Source of the DNA: Ectobacillus sp042610425
GTDB taxonomy: Bacteria > Bacillota > Bacilli > Bacillales > Bacillaceae_G
Assembly: GCF_042610425.1 (NCBI RefSeq)
Contig: NZ_JBGJZM010000001.1
Location: forward strand, 1,240,001-1,304,000
Direction: 5' to 3'
DNA length: 64,000 bases
Part shown: piece after piece, positions 53,833-62,437 of the stretch
Position numbering within the stretch: the stretch's first letter is position 1
How the letters are laid out: each line of letters opens with the position of its first letter
Notes under the pieces: model-generated
What the model was told of the DNA's origin: nothing
Databases searched by the model: none
Seen by the model: only the letters and a program-made list of their open reading frames with translations
Made by a program: the position numbers and the translations under genes

Positions 53833-56352
53833 ATGACTCAACCAAATAAAACATTTGATTTACTTTCTACATTATTATCTGAAAAAATACCCCAACTTAC
53901 ACCTGATGGTGTTAATATTCGTCAAAAGTATGATGAATTGTATGAGCATGTGACGAGTAAATTAGCGCGTAAGTTAGATGCAAGTATTTATGAGGAAAAA
54001 ACGAATCTTATGCTACAGCTCGAACAATTGTTAAAAAGGATTGACTTTTTTACGTATTTTCCAAAAGTCGCTAATACCACGATTGTGACAGTTTATGGTT
54101 CTGCAAAAGAAGTGAAGCGTTTCTTTGAACAAGTGCTTTCAGCAGAAGTTGTGAAACTCATTCGTATGAATACAAACGTACCAACAATTATTTACCATGA
54201 CGAGCATTTGAATGATATTTATTCATTTAATACTTTAAGAATCTTAAATACACTCCCTGTAGATGATTACAAGGAATCTAATACAGATTTATATAAAAAA
54301 GGAATTGACATTCGCCGGCTTATTCAGCTATACCAATTGTCTACAACAGAAACTGTCCAAAATGCTACATTTTTATATTTGCCTTATTTTAGCTTAAAAG
54401 AACAAGAAATGTATTCTTTATTAAGTCAATTAGGAGAAATCACAGTCATCTTAGTCGACGACAAGGATATATGGAAACGAGAATTGCAATCATTATTAAA
54501 ATACAAACATGTTAAAGATATACATTTGTTTGCACCCTCCATAAAGTTAGAGGAAGTTCAGCAATTTGCTGTAAAAATTGCGGAAAGCATTTCAGTACAT
54601 TCACTGGAAGGGGATATGCACAAATGGTTGGATACAATTGATGTACCAAGCTACAATACTGCGTTTGAAGAACTACTTTATGAAAAATTAATGGCATATT
54701 GCACATCAATTAAAGCGATTTTACATAAGCAAAATCATTTAATTCAAAATATTAGTAAAGATATAATAAATACATCCGATAAAGAAGCGGAAGCAATGCT
54801 ACGTTTGCTTCGGGAGAAATTAAAGAAAGATAATAAAGATGTAAAAACTAACCATACAGCGATACTTAGTGAAATTAAAGAAGTGGTTGAACTTGCACAA
54901 CAACTTGACAGTTTAATTTGTTCACAATCGAATGTACAAGTAGCAAAAATTACAAAAACATCGTCATTTATTAAACAACAGACTGTTAGCCTTATTTTAT
55001 CTTTAATTGAAAACGGCGACTTAAATATTGCTCGCGGCTACATGGCTTTGTTAGAGAAATTTGACTTTGACTATTTGCGAGCATTTGAAATTTACATTAA
55101 ATTAGAAAAAAGTTCGAAGTTATCTCTTGCGGATGTGAATTATTTAGCGAAGAACGGTTTACAACCAGAGATTAGTCGTATTCAATTGAAAGTATGGCCT
55201 CAATTAAAACTTGGTATAGACGTACTTCAAGATTTACAGCAACTGTACGGGAAATCGTATGATTCCAATATACTTTATGAGCTAGGTTTGGCATACGAAT
55301 GCAGTAATGAAGTGAAAACAGCACAAGATTACTATTGGTGGGCAGCAAATTTGGGTCAAATAGATGCAGCAAAACGTTTAATTTTTTATGTTGATAAAAA
55401 TAACATGAGAGATATGGAAAAACTGGCAAACTTGATGATTCCTGAAGCAAATTATTATGTTGGGATGTACTATTTACATCAAGATAGGGGCTATAAAAAG
55501 GCGGTAACTTCGCTTAAAATGGCGGCTGCATATGAACATTTAGGAGCGATTAAAGAATTATCGAAGATAGAGTTTATTAATTATATAAAAGTACGTAAGA
55601 AGGATCAAAATAGGGCTGACAATATGCTGGATTCATTAATTTTCCTTCATCAATATTTACTTCAAAACGGTGAAAACGATGATGAGATATGTGAGCGGCT
55701 GGGGAAACTCTTTTATTGGAACAAGGATTACCGAAAAGCGGAACCTCTTCTAAAGAAATGTAACACTGCCGACGCACAATTTTTATGTGGAAAAATACAC
55801 CAATACGGAAATGGGTATGCACAAGATTTGCCTAAGGCAAAGGAATTCTTTGAAAAAGCGAAAAATTTGGGCCATTTTCAAGCGGATAATGAATACCGTA
55901 AAGTCGAAGGGTGGATCCAATCAAACAAATCGAAGGAACAGTATTCTGCAAGTCGTAGCTATACATCAACTTCTTATACCAGCTCAAGCTCAGAAAAAGG
56001 TTGTTTTTTGACCACCGCTACATGTGTAGCACTTGATAAACCTGATAACTGTGAGGAAATTATGGCTTATAAAGCGTATCGTGATAATAATTTAGTCAAA
56101 GATGCAGATGGTAAAAAGCTTATTATTGAATATTATCGTATCGCCCCATTACTCGTGGAAGCAATTAATGCTAAGGCAAATGCGAAAGAAATTTATGTCA
56201 GCTTATACAATAAATATATTAAAGTGGGATACAGTTATCTTCAAAAGAAAGATATGCGTCAGGCTAAAAAAACATATATTTACATGGTAAAAGAGTTATG
56301 TAAGGAATATAATATTTGTCCACTAATTGAAGAAAAAGAAATATTAATATAA
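53833..56352 (+). CDS. Large partner protein: degenerate GTPase-like N-terminus, Sel1-type repeats, CFI-box segment
   Basis: An 839-residue protein closing the operon. Residues 75-260 look like a GTPase that has lost its motifs: TTIVTVYGSAKEVKRFF replaces the P-loop at about 77, FLYLPYF stands where DxPG would be near 180, and VILVDDKD stands where NKxD would be near 210. Coiled coil follows (about 290-380). Sel1/TPR-like repeats lie at about 470-700 (YELGLAYECSNEVKTAQDYY, then FLCGKIHQYGNGYAQDLPKA). A Ser/Thr-rich linker leads to GCFLTTATCVALDKPDN near 722, a CFI-box-like segment, then YKAYRDNNL and a helical C-terminus. The GTPase reading is inference from position and order of the strands. 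An ATG at 53833 with GAAGGTG upstream is the start. Confidence 0.78.
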   Translation: MTQPNKTFDLLSTLLSEKIPQLTPDGVNIRQKYDELYEHVTSKLARKLDASIYEEKTNLMLQLEQLLKRIDFFTYFPKVANTTIVTVYGSAKEVKRFFEQVLSAEVVKLIRMNTNVPTIIYHDEHLNDIYSFNTLRILNTLPVDDYKESNTDLYKKGIDIRRLIQLYQLSTTETVQNATFLYLPYFSLKEQEMYSLLSQLGEITVILVDDKDIWKRELQSLLKYKHVKDIHLFAPSIKLEEVQQFAVKIAESISVHSLEGDMHKWLDTIDVPSYNTAFEELLYEKLMAYCTSIKAILHKQNHLIQNISKDIINTSDKEAEAMLRLLREKLKKDNKDVKTNHTAILSEIKEVVELAQQLDSLICSQSNVQVAKITKTSSFIKQQTVSLILSLIENGDLNIARGYMALLEKFDFDYLRAFEIYIKLEKSSKLSLADVNYLAKNGLQPEISRIQLKVWPQLKLGIDVLQDLQQLYGKSYDSNILYELGLAYECSNEVKTAQDYYWWAANLGQIDAAKRLIFYVDKNNMRDMEKLANLMIPEANYYVGMYYLHQDRGYKKAVTSLKMAAAYEHLGAIKELSKIEFINYIKVRKKDQNRADNMLDSLIFLHQYLLQNGENDDEICERLGKLFYWNKDYRKAEPLLKKCNTADAQFLCGKIHQYGNGYAQDLPKAKEFFEKAKNLGHFQADNEYRKVEGWIQSNKSKEQYSASRSYTSTSYTSSSSEKGCFLTTATCVALDKPDNCEEIMAYKAYRDNNLVKDADGKKLIIEYYRIAPLLVEAINAKANAKEIYVSLYNKYIKVGYSYLQKKDMRQAKKTYIYMVKELCKEYNICPLIEEKEILI

Positions 56353-56489
56353 CTGAAAAGTCACGTGCATTTCATATATAAAAATTACTCTTTAATAAAT
56401 AAAAAAATACAAATTCATTTTTTAGTTGCAACCAAATAGAAACTAAGAAATGAGTGTGAAGAATATTGTTTCCATCGAGAGAGAAAATT

Positions 56490-57040
56490 ATGAGTATTTT
56501 AGCAGATAATTATTACTATTTTCTTAAAGGTCTTCCGTTTGACAATAAATTATATATGAATGGAATGGGTGAAGCACGAAGGAAATTCCTAGCTAATCTT
56601 CATATCACCGTTTTAAAGGAATACTTACCAAAAGGATATAAGGATTGGCGATATTCTACAGATTATGTTAGCGATAAAGCGTTAGAGCTACTTAAACAAA
56701 AAAATTGGGATAAAAATGAGTTAATTTATGAGCATATGGTTCCTAAAGCTAAATATATCAAAGATGAATGTGAAAAAGCCGCAGAAAAGGTAACTTATCA
56801 TCACCTGTATATATATATGAAAAGTTAATCAAGTATTTTTGGACAGCAACTATACATAAAGATGAAAATACACTATTACTTCAAAGTAGAATGCCTGAAG
56901 GCTGGGCCGACGGTAATATATTCGCTAGATATGATTATGCAGAACCTAAGATTCAATTAAAACTACCCGATGAAAAAAGCGGGGTTATTACGTTGAGAAG
57001 ACCTGATTCCTCAATCACACCTATATTTTACCAAAATTAG
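56490..57040 (+). pseudogene. Unknown gene frameshifted at a (TA)n run
   Basis: The first frame from ATG 56490 encodes MSILADNYYYFLKGLPFDN through LIYEHMVPKAKYIKDECEK and stops at 56828. The second frame continues from the TATATATATAT run at 56808-56818 as EKLIKYFWTATIHKDE, MPEGWADGNIFARYDYA and LRRPDSSITPIFYQN to a stop at 57040. The two joined would form a protein of about 183 residues; loss or gain of one TA restores the frame. EHMVPK resembles the first His segment of HNH-type folds, but no full motif is seen. Function is unknown. Slippage at the TA run could make it phase-variable. Confidence 0.6.
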
Positions 57041-57221
57041 ATTATCAACTATGTTTCAAATAGTTATAGTTTTGGTGAATAGAATACTGAATAGTGCTTT
57101 AATAGGAATTAATTGCATACGTTTATTATTATGAAGTCTATTAAGGATCCTGACAGGATTTATACGGTACGATATAGAAGCAATTATGTGATATTTAAGT
57201 ACAATGAGTTAGGATGGTGTA

Positions 57222-57434
57222 ATGATGAAAGTGGAAAAGGTCCATAATCTATATGGTGGTTTGGAGAGTTGTAAGTTTGAGGACTTAGATTTGCAAGACT
57301 TGAAAGCAATAAGAACTGCCTTAACAATAGCGATAATAAAGTACGAAGAATTAGGTTATAATGAAATGCCTAAATTCCATCAACTTTATGAGGATTTTCA
57401 CCGATTACGTAACAAAATAGACGGTAGAGATTAA
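57222..57434 (+). CDS. Small hypothetical protein
   Basis: A 70-residue helical protein with no membrane segment (KFEDLDLQDLKAIRTAL, then HQLYEDFHRLRNKIDGRD). A GGATGGTG stretch precedes two adjacent ATG codons (57222, 57225). The family is not recognised. It lies between the frameshifted gene and repeat copy 5 at the right edge of the island. Confidence 0.5.
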   Translation: MMKVEKVHNLYGGLESCKFEDLDLQDLKAIRTALTIAIIKYEELGYNEMPKFHQLYEDFHRLRNKIDGRD

Positions 57435-57511
57435 GTCGACAATTTTTTCATCTGAACTTACTAATTAATCTAATTGATAAGGATAACGAAGTACAAGATT
57501 TCAAGGAACAT

Positions 57512-57638
<127 letters not shown>

Positions 57639-57995
57639 AAGAAAATTTATTTTCCGTCTCATATTGTAAGTATACTTAACTTATTGAGATGAAAGAAAAA
57701 AATCATTAGAGTTTTAGTATCCATTAAATCCACATCAATTACTACGTTATGCCATTAAATGAGTCAAGTTTTTAACAACGCTGACTCAGACTACGACTAA
57801 TCTCTCTAAATAATTTTGTAAAACCGTGACTATCTCAACTATTTACAATGAGTCTATAACGTCTTACTATCAATTTGAGCATCTTTATATCTATTTATTT
57901 AAATGCTAATTCTCAAAATTTGTATTATTCTATTGGATTTTGGCTTGCAATTGTTTTAACAAATTCGATAAAGCGTCCCTTGTGTATTTTCAATC

Positions 57996-58047
57996 AGAAT
58001 TGATCCAATGACCATATGGCCCTTGCTATGACCATTGGATCAATTCT
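57996..58047. terminator. Strong stem-loop before the ybaK gene
   Basis: AGAATTGATCCAATG and CATTGGATCAATTCT are a perfect 15-bp inverted repeat with further inner pairing (GACCA/TGACC). It lies about 120 bases downstream of the minus-strand ybaK gene and probably terminates it. Confidence 0.65.
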
Positions 58048-58165
58048 TGGTTTTCAAATTGCCTTGACCGATTTTACCTAAATTTCCTTTACTGGCAGCC
58101 TACGTTTTATTAAGTATCGTTTCCTGTTTGTTGATCCTCCAAATGATTTTGTTATTCTAACAAAG

Positions 58166-58630
58166 TTATTCTGCACTCTCAGCATTTATCACTGTTCCAT
58201 TCGTAATCGTTTGAAGCTTTTCAAATGTTATCGGCAGTGCTGATTCGGCTGTTCCTGCTGCTGTATAGACGAGTTCAAACCGTTTCATTGACTCATCTAA
58301 AAATATAGGTATCTCTTTGTTTAAAGCAAACGGACATACCCCTCCTACTTTATATCCTGTTATTTCTTCCACTTCTGCTGGTGTTGCAAGCTTTGGCTTG
58401 CCTCCAAGCAGCTTCTTGACCTTTTTCTGATGGACACGTATGTCTCCTGCGGTGACAAACAGTCCAAATGTATCCCCTGCTTTAAACAGGATCGACTTGG
58501 CTATTTGGGCTTCCTCAACACCAAGGACCTTCGCTGCCTCTGCGACTGTATTCGTTTTTTCCGTAAATGCAATTGGTTCTAAGCTAGTATCTAATTGTTT
58601 AACAGCTGTATAAACTTTCTCAAATGACAT
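58166..58630 (-). CDS. ybaK: Aminoacyl-tRNA deacylase, YbaK/EbsC family
   Basis: A 154-residue single-domain editing enzyme of the YbaK/ProX family, which hydrolyses mischarged Cys-tRNA-Pro and related species. Family features are AQIAKSILFKAGD near 41-53 (with the catalytic-type Lys in KSILFK), VHQKKVKKLLGG near 65, and YKVGGVCPFALN near 92-103. AAGAAGGG precedes its ATG. It is a single-gene unit and marks the return to core-genome sequence to the right of the accessory island. Confidence 0.9.
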   Translation of the reverse strand: MSFEKVYTAVKQLDTSLEPIAFTEKTNTVAEAAKVLGVEEAQIAKSILFKAGDTFGLFVTAGDIRVHQKKVKKLLGGKPKLATPAEVEEITGYKVGGVCPFALNKEIPIFLDESMKRFELVYTAAGTAESALPITFEKLQTITNGTVINAESAE

Positions 58631-58707
58631 CTAAAATCCCTTCTTTTCTAATGATTTCCTTATTTATTGAAACTATTATCACATAAAATATGGTATTTTA
58701 CTATATA

Positions 58708-58752
58708 CACAAGAAAAACCCTAATATCAGTTTCGACATTAGGGTTTTATGT
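58708..58752. terminator. Stem-loop between ybaK and the small membrane-protein gene
   Basis: AAAAACCCTAAT / ATTAGGGTTTTA around an 11-base loop; ends the minus-strand gene at 58780. Confidence 0.85.
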
Positions 58753-58779
58753 ATTCGTAACATATTTTAGTTATAGAAG

Positions 58780-58905
58780 CTAACCTTGTTCTTCACTATC
58801 TTCTATTCTAATCGGAACCATCGCACGTTGTGGTTGAGTCATCTGTTGATATGCAACAAGAAGTAATGCTACTAATGTAATTGCAAAGAAAGTCATGCCT
58901 GTCAT
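58780..58905 (-). CDS. Small single-span membrane protein (41 aa)
   Basis: A 41-residue gene with an excellent GGAGGTG site 8 bases before its ATG at 58905 and a terminator just after it. MTGMTFFAITLVALLLVAY is one hydrophobic helix, followed by QQMTQPQRAM and an acidic tail IRIEDSEEQG. The fold suggests a cytoplasmic or periplasmic tail anchored by one helix. The family is not recognised. Confidence 0.7.
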   Translation of the reverse strand: MTGMTFFAITLVALLLVAYQQMTQPQRAMVPIRIEDSEEQG

Positions 58906-59048
58906 AATCCATGCACCTCCATTTTATATGCCTATCAATCTATAATCATTAGGTATTTCTTACTACACCTTTATTATACACCTTATTTTTGAAAACGGAT
59001 ACATTTCACAAAAATGTTGAAATAGTTGTACATACTCCTATCTGTATG

Positions 59049-59801
59049 TTAGTCAGTCTTTTCTAAAGGAGAATTCAGTACTGTAAACGCCTCTTTTTCA
59101 AGAGTTACAGTATAGTTCGGTATATCATCTTGTTGCTGTTTCCAGTTGTTCTGCTCCTTATTATTAAAAACATCCTTTATTCCCTCAGTAATAAGGTTGA
59201 GAAAGAAAATGATGATCGCAAATGCACAAAGTGGACTTAGTACAATCCACGGTGCTAGATTGAATTCGTATCGATCTAACCCGATTAATCCTGCCCATTC
59301 ACTTGTTAATGATACATATTTCGTAACCATAGTAGAGATTGGAATTGCATACGATTGCTTTGCTCCGAAATTAATAATTTGAAAAGGCATCTGTCCCGTT
59401 TGCTTTAAGAACCAAATGAGCAATGCTTGTATTCCAACGATAACCATTACATCTGGAATAGCTTCCACTACAAATAACAACCACTTTATCCATGCTTTCA
59501 TCGTTCGGTTAGAAATCATATATAGAATGCTTAGTATAATTGCTACAGTAAAAGCAATGAAAAATGCGCTCGCTAACAAGGTCATAGAATAGGAATATGG
59601 ACTCCATATGTTTGAAAAAAACGTAATTAGATTAAACTTACTAAGTGAATGTATCAAATCTTCTATTGCAAATACGTATAAGAATGGTTGAAAGGAAACA
59701 GTATGATTATAGGTAAACAGCGAAGGCAAACAAAGAATCAAAGTCGTTGCGATAATAAAATGTAATAGGGTAATCATACTTATACGTAATCTGCTAAACA
59801 T
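59049..59801 (-). CDS. ABC-transporter permease-like membrane protein, possibly an internally deleted gene
   Basis: A 250-residue membrane protein with about five hydrophobic segments. EAIPDVMVIVGIQALLIW near 116-133 resembles the central loop of oligopeptide/nickel-type permeases (OppB/DppB). LAPWIVLSPLCAFAIII with NLITEGIKDVFN near 195-225 resembles the C-terminal end of the OppC type. The two parts are joined by a short segment, so the gene may be a fusion of two permease genes through a deletion. No ATPase or binding protein is nearby. It may be functional as a short permease, but orphan status argues against it. Confidence 0.6.
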   Translation of the reverse strand: MFSRLRISMITLLHFIIATTLILCLPSLFTYNHTVSFQPFLYVFAIEDLIHSLSKFNLITFFSNIWSPYSYSMTLLASAFFIAFTVAIILSILYMISNRTMKAWIKWLLFVVEAIPDVMVIVGIQALLIWFLKQTGQMPFQIINFGAKQSYAIPISTMVTKYVSLTSEWAGLIGLDRYEFNLAPWIVLSPLCAFAIIIFFLNLITEGIKDVFNNKEQNNWKQQQDDIPNYTVTLEKEAFTVLNSPLEKTD

Positions 59802-59894
59802 TTCTATCGCTCCTATATGATATAATTAACAAAACTTTATAATATTATATCATTATCTGGGATTACAGGATATAAAAGGAAATGAGGAGTGTTT

Positions 59895-60239
59895 ATGAAA
59901 TTCTTACTTGTAATCACAATCACTGGTTTGCTTTTGTCTGGATGCTCTGCCGATATTCAAACTTCACGAACGCAGCAAAAACCTATAGATAGCATAGAAA
60001 CTGTAAATACAACAGGGATTACTGCTACCCAATTTGCTAGTATCAAGGAAGGAATGAGCTATGACGAAGTAAAGCAATTACTCGGAAGTGAAGGTGATAT
60101 AATCAATGAATCAGGAGAAAAAGGAACGCCTACCTATAAAGTGGATTATGCATGGCCAGGTAAGACATCAAGAACAATGGGCCGTGTTACGTTTTTAGAT
60201 GGAAAAGTAAGAAGTACATTTCAAAATGGATTGCAATAG
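59895..60239 (+). CDS. Lipoprotein, DUF3862/SmpA-like
   Basis: A 114-residue lipoprotein. Signal peptide residues 1-16 end in the lipobox LLLSGC with Cys at about 17. The mature part carries FASIKEGMSYDEVKQLLGSEG, the BLIP/SmpA-like 'I-x-x-G-M-x-x-x-x-V' repeat typical of DUF3862 proteins of Bacilli. A GTG at 59889 is in frame but overlaps the GAGGAG site, so ATG 59895 is chosen. Function is unknown; related proteins sit on the outer face of the membrane. Confidence 0.85.
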   Translation: MKFLLVITITGLLLSGCSADIQTSRTQQKPIDSIETVNTTGITATQFASIKEGMSYDEVKQLLGSEGDIINESGEKGTPTYKVDYAWPGKTSRTMGRVTFLDGKVRSTFQNGLQ

Positions 60240-60256
60240 CTATCACCGTAACATGT

Positions 60257-60293
60257 AATAGGAGCCATTCATAAATGGCTCCTATCTTTCTTA
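60257..60293. terminator. Terminator between lipoprotein and dehydrogenase genes
   Basis: ATAGGAGCCATT / AATGGCTCCTAT with a 4-base loop, followed by CTTTCTTATG. It lies between convergent genes. Confidence 0.88.
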
Positions 60294-61277
60294 TGTTCGT
60301 GTCAATACTTCAGGATTTGCAATATACTCTACTTTTTCTCCGTGAAAAAAGCGAATGACATTTTCCGCTACTGTCGTGGCTGTAATATAGTTACATTCAA
60401 CTGTTGTTCCTGCGACATGAGGCGTTACCAGAACATTTGGTAGTGATAATAGTGGTAAATCCTTTGCAGGAGGCTCAGGATCAAATACATCTAGAGCTGC
60501 TCCCGCAATTTTTTCATTTAGTACGTAATGATACAAATCTTCCTGGTTGACGACTGCTCCCCGGGCAGTGTTAATCAAATACGCAGATGGTTTCATACAC
60601 GATAAAAGTTTTGCGTCAAAAAAATGTTCCGTACTTTTTTGAAGCGGAATATGTAGGGACACAAAGTCAGCTTGTTTTACGACTTCTTCTAAATTTGTTG
60701 TTAAGTTCACGCCTATTGCACGTGCGATACTTTGTTTCGAATAATCATAGTTTCTAACCCATGCCGTTACCTTCATTTCAAGTCCAAGAGCTAATCGCTT
60801 CGCTACTTCCTGCGCGATATTTCCAAAGCCAATTAACCCTACTGATTTTCCTTTTAATTCATAGGTTGGTATGACATTTCTTGCCTGATAGTTTCCTTGT
60901 TTCATTTCATGATTGAACGAGATTACAGATTTACTAAGCGCCATGATGAACATGACTGTATGTTCTGCCGTAGAAACTTTATTGACCGACGGAGCATGTA
61001 AAACAGCAATTCCTTTTTTCGTTGCATAGTCTACATCAATATTATCAAGACCGACACCTGCCCCAGATATCATCTTTAGATTGGGAGCAGCGTCTATGAC
61101 TTCTTTCGTAATTTTTGCAGGTGCTCGTAAAACAATTCCGTCAACATCGTCTGCTAATTTACATAAGTGCAAAATATCATATTCATTTGTTTGGATGACA
61201 CTGGCACCCTTGCGAAGAATCGTTTCTCCTTCTTCATGATACATCGGAAGAATTTGTAATATGCGAGGCTTATTCAA
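60291..61277 (-). CDS. D-isomer-specific 2-hydroxyacid dehydrogenase (SerA-like)
   Basis: A 328-residue NAD-dependent dehydrogenase. The nucleotide motif VGLIGFGNIAQEVAKRLA is near 146-163. The catalytic Arg is in LINTARGAVV near 235, Glu in DVFDPEPP near 262 and His in TPHVAGTT near 287. All are intact, in contrast to the decayed paralogue at 10566-11304. The start is TTG 61277 after AAGGA. It is the second gene of a two-gene unit behind a Na+-symporter-family transporter (25-base gap), so it probably handles the imported 2-oxo or 2-hydroxy acid. Confidence 0.9.
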   Translation of the reverse strand: MNKPRILQILPMYHEEGETILRKGASVIQTNEYDILHLCKLADDVDGIVLRAPAKITKEVIDAAPNLKMISGAGVGLDNIDVDYATKKGIAVLHAPSVNKVSTAEHTVMFIMALSKSVISFNHEMKQGNYQARNVIPTYELKGKSVGLIGFGNIAQEVAKRLALGLEMKVTAWVRNYDYSKQSIARAIGVNLTTNLEEVVKQADFVSLHIPLQKSTEHFFDAKLLSCMKPSAYLINTARGAVVNQEDLYHYVLNEKIAGAALDVFDPEPPAKDLPLLSLPNVLVTPHVAGTTVECNYITATTVAENVIRFFHGEKVEYIANPEVLTRT

Positions 61278-61302
61278 CTATATCACAGTCCTTTCTTGAA
61301 AT

Positions 61303-62262
61303 TTAACTTGCTTTTGCTATTTCTCTTTTTTTATAATATCGATCTAGTACATGACCATTAAGCGATGCTAGTGTTTGCTGAAATAACATACCGAGTATGA
61401 CAGGAACTGCTACTGCAGCAGGAAAATAGGTAATGGCTACAACTGCACCTGCGCTAATGTTTCGCATGCCTCCTGTAAAGGTTAAGGTTATTACATCCTC
61501 TTTATCAAAGTGAAGTACTTTCCCCGTTAACCATGAAAGAGCATACCCGGACGTGGAAATAACAAGAATCATGAAACAAATCAAAACAAGTTTACCGTTT
61601 ATATGTACGAGGTAAGGTGCTACATTGGCACTATTGATCATAACAACAAGACCTACTCCAATTTTAGAAAACGGAGACAGTGGTTTTCCTATTGTCGTTT
61701 TTACCTTCCCAGCTGTAAGTTGATTTAACAGCATACCTAAAATAGAAGGCAGAACAACCATTCCTAGTAAACCTTTCATAATCGGCCATACATCCATAGA
61801 AACAGCACCGCCGCCTAATAAGGCAATGCTATAGGGAACAATAAGAGGAGATAATAGTGTATCAATTAAGATAATAGACAACGCAAGTACCGCATTCCCT
61901 TTATAAATAGTAGTCCATATTAAACTAGTAACACCTGTTGGGATTACAACCGCTAAAATTAATCCGGTTATTGTGAATGGATCCCCGCTAAATGATAGAT
62001 GCCCAAGCAGCCAAGCAACAATTGGCATGAGGATGTGTAAGATAACTAGCACAACAATTGTTGGAAGCGGATGAAGAACAACACGCTTTAATGATTTAAA
62101 GCTCGAACCCAAGCTCCCTGTAAATGTAATAAAAGCAAAAATCCATGCAACAAGAAAAGCAAAGGATTTCAGATGGTCAGCAAAAAATACACCTAGTACT
62201 ACACTTGTTGGTGTAATGATTGGCATCACTTTTTCCAAAAAACGATTCAGTTTTGACAACAT
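61303..62262 (-). CDS. Bile acid:sodium symporter (BASS) family transporter
   Basis: A 319-residue membrane protein with about nine or ten hydrophobic segments. The crossed unwound region is visible as LILAVVIPTGVTSLIWT near 89-105 and as FTGGMRNISAGAVVAITYFP near 268-287, both typical of the BASS/ASBT fold (the second contains the GMRN box). Bacterial relatives (YocS-type) move pantoate or other organic anions with Na+. AGGAGTG precedes the ATG. It is co-transcribed with the hydroxyacid dehydrogenase, so a hydroxy or oxo acid is a likely substrate. Confidence 0.88.
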   Translation of the reverse strand: MLSKLNRFLEKVMPIITPTSVVLGVFFADHLKSFAFLVAWIFAFITFTGSLGSSFKSLKRVVLHPLPTIVVLVILHILMPIVAWLLGHLSFSGDPFTITGLILAVVIPTGVTSLIWTTIYKGNAVLALSIILIDTLLSPLIVPYSIALLGGGAVSMDVWPIMKGLLGMVVLPSILGMLLNQLTAGKVKTTIGKPLSPFSKIGVGLVVMINSANVAPYLVHINGKLVLICFMILVISTSGYALSWLTGKVLHFDKEDVITLTFTGGMRNISAGAVVAITYFPAAVAVPVILGMLFQQTLASLNGHVLDRYYKKREIAKAS

Positions 62263-62400
62263 TCTCAGTTCACTCCTACTGCTACATAACTATATTTTTT
62301 TCATGACAAAATGACCATCTCAAAATACTATTGCAACTAACTTATCTTTTTTTGAATTATAAGTAAAGAGCAAAAGTTTATAATTCCCCTCATTGTTTGC

Positions 62401-62437
62401 ATAAAAAAGCATCAGAAGGCTATTCCCTCTGATGCTA
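62401..62437 (-). terminator. Terminator of the signal peptidase gene
   Basis: On the minus strand AGCATCAGA / TCTGATGCT with an 11-base loop is followed by TTTTTT. The stem begins immediately after the stop codon of the gene. Confidence 0.85.
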
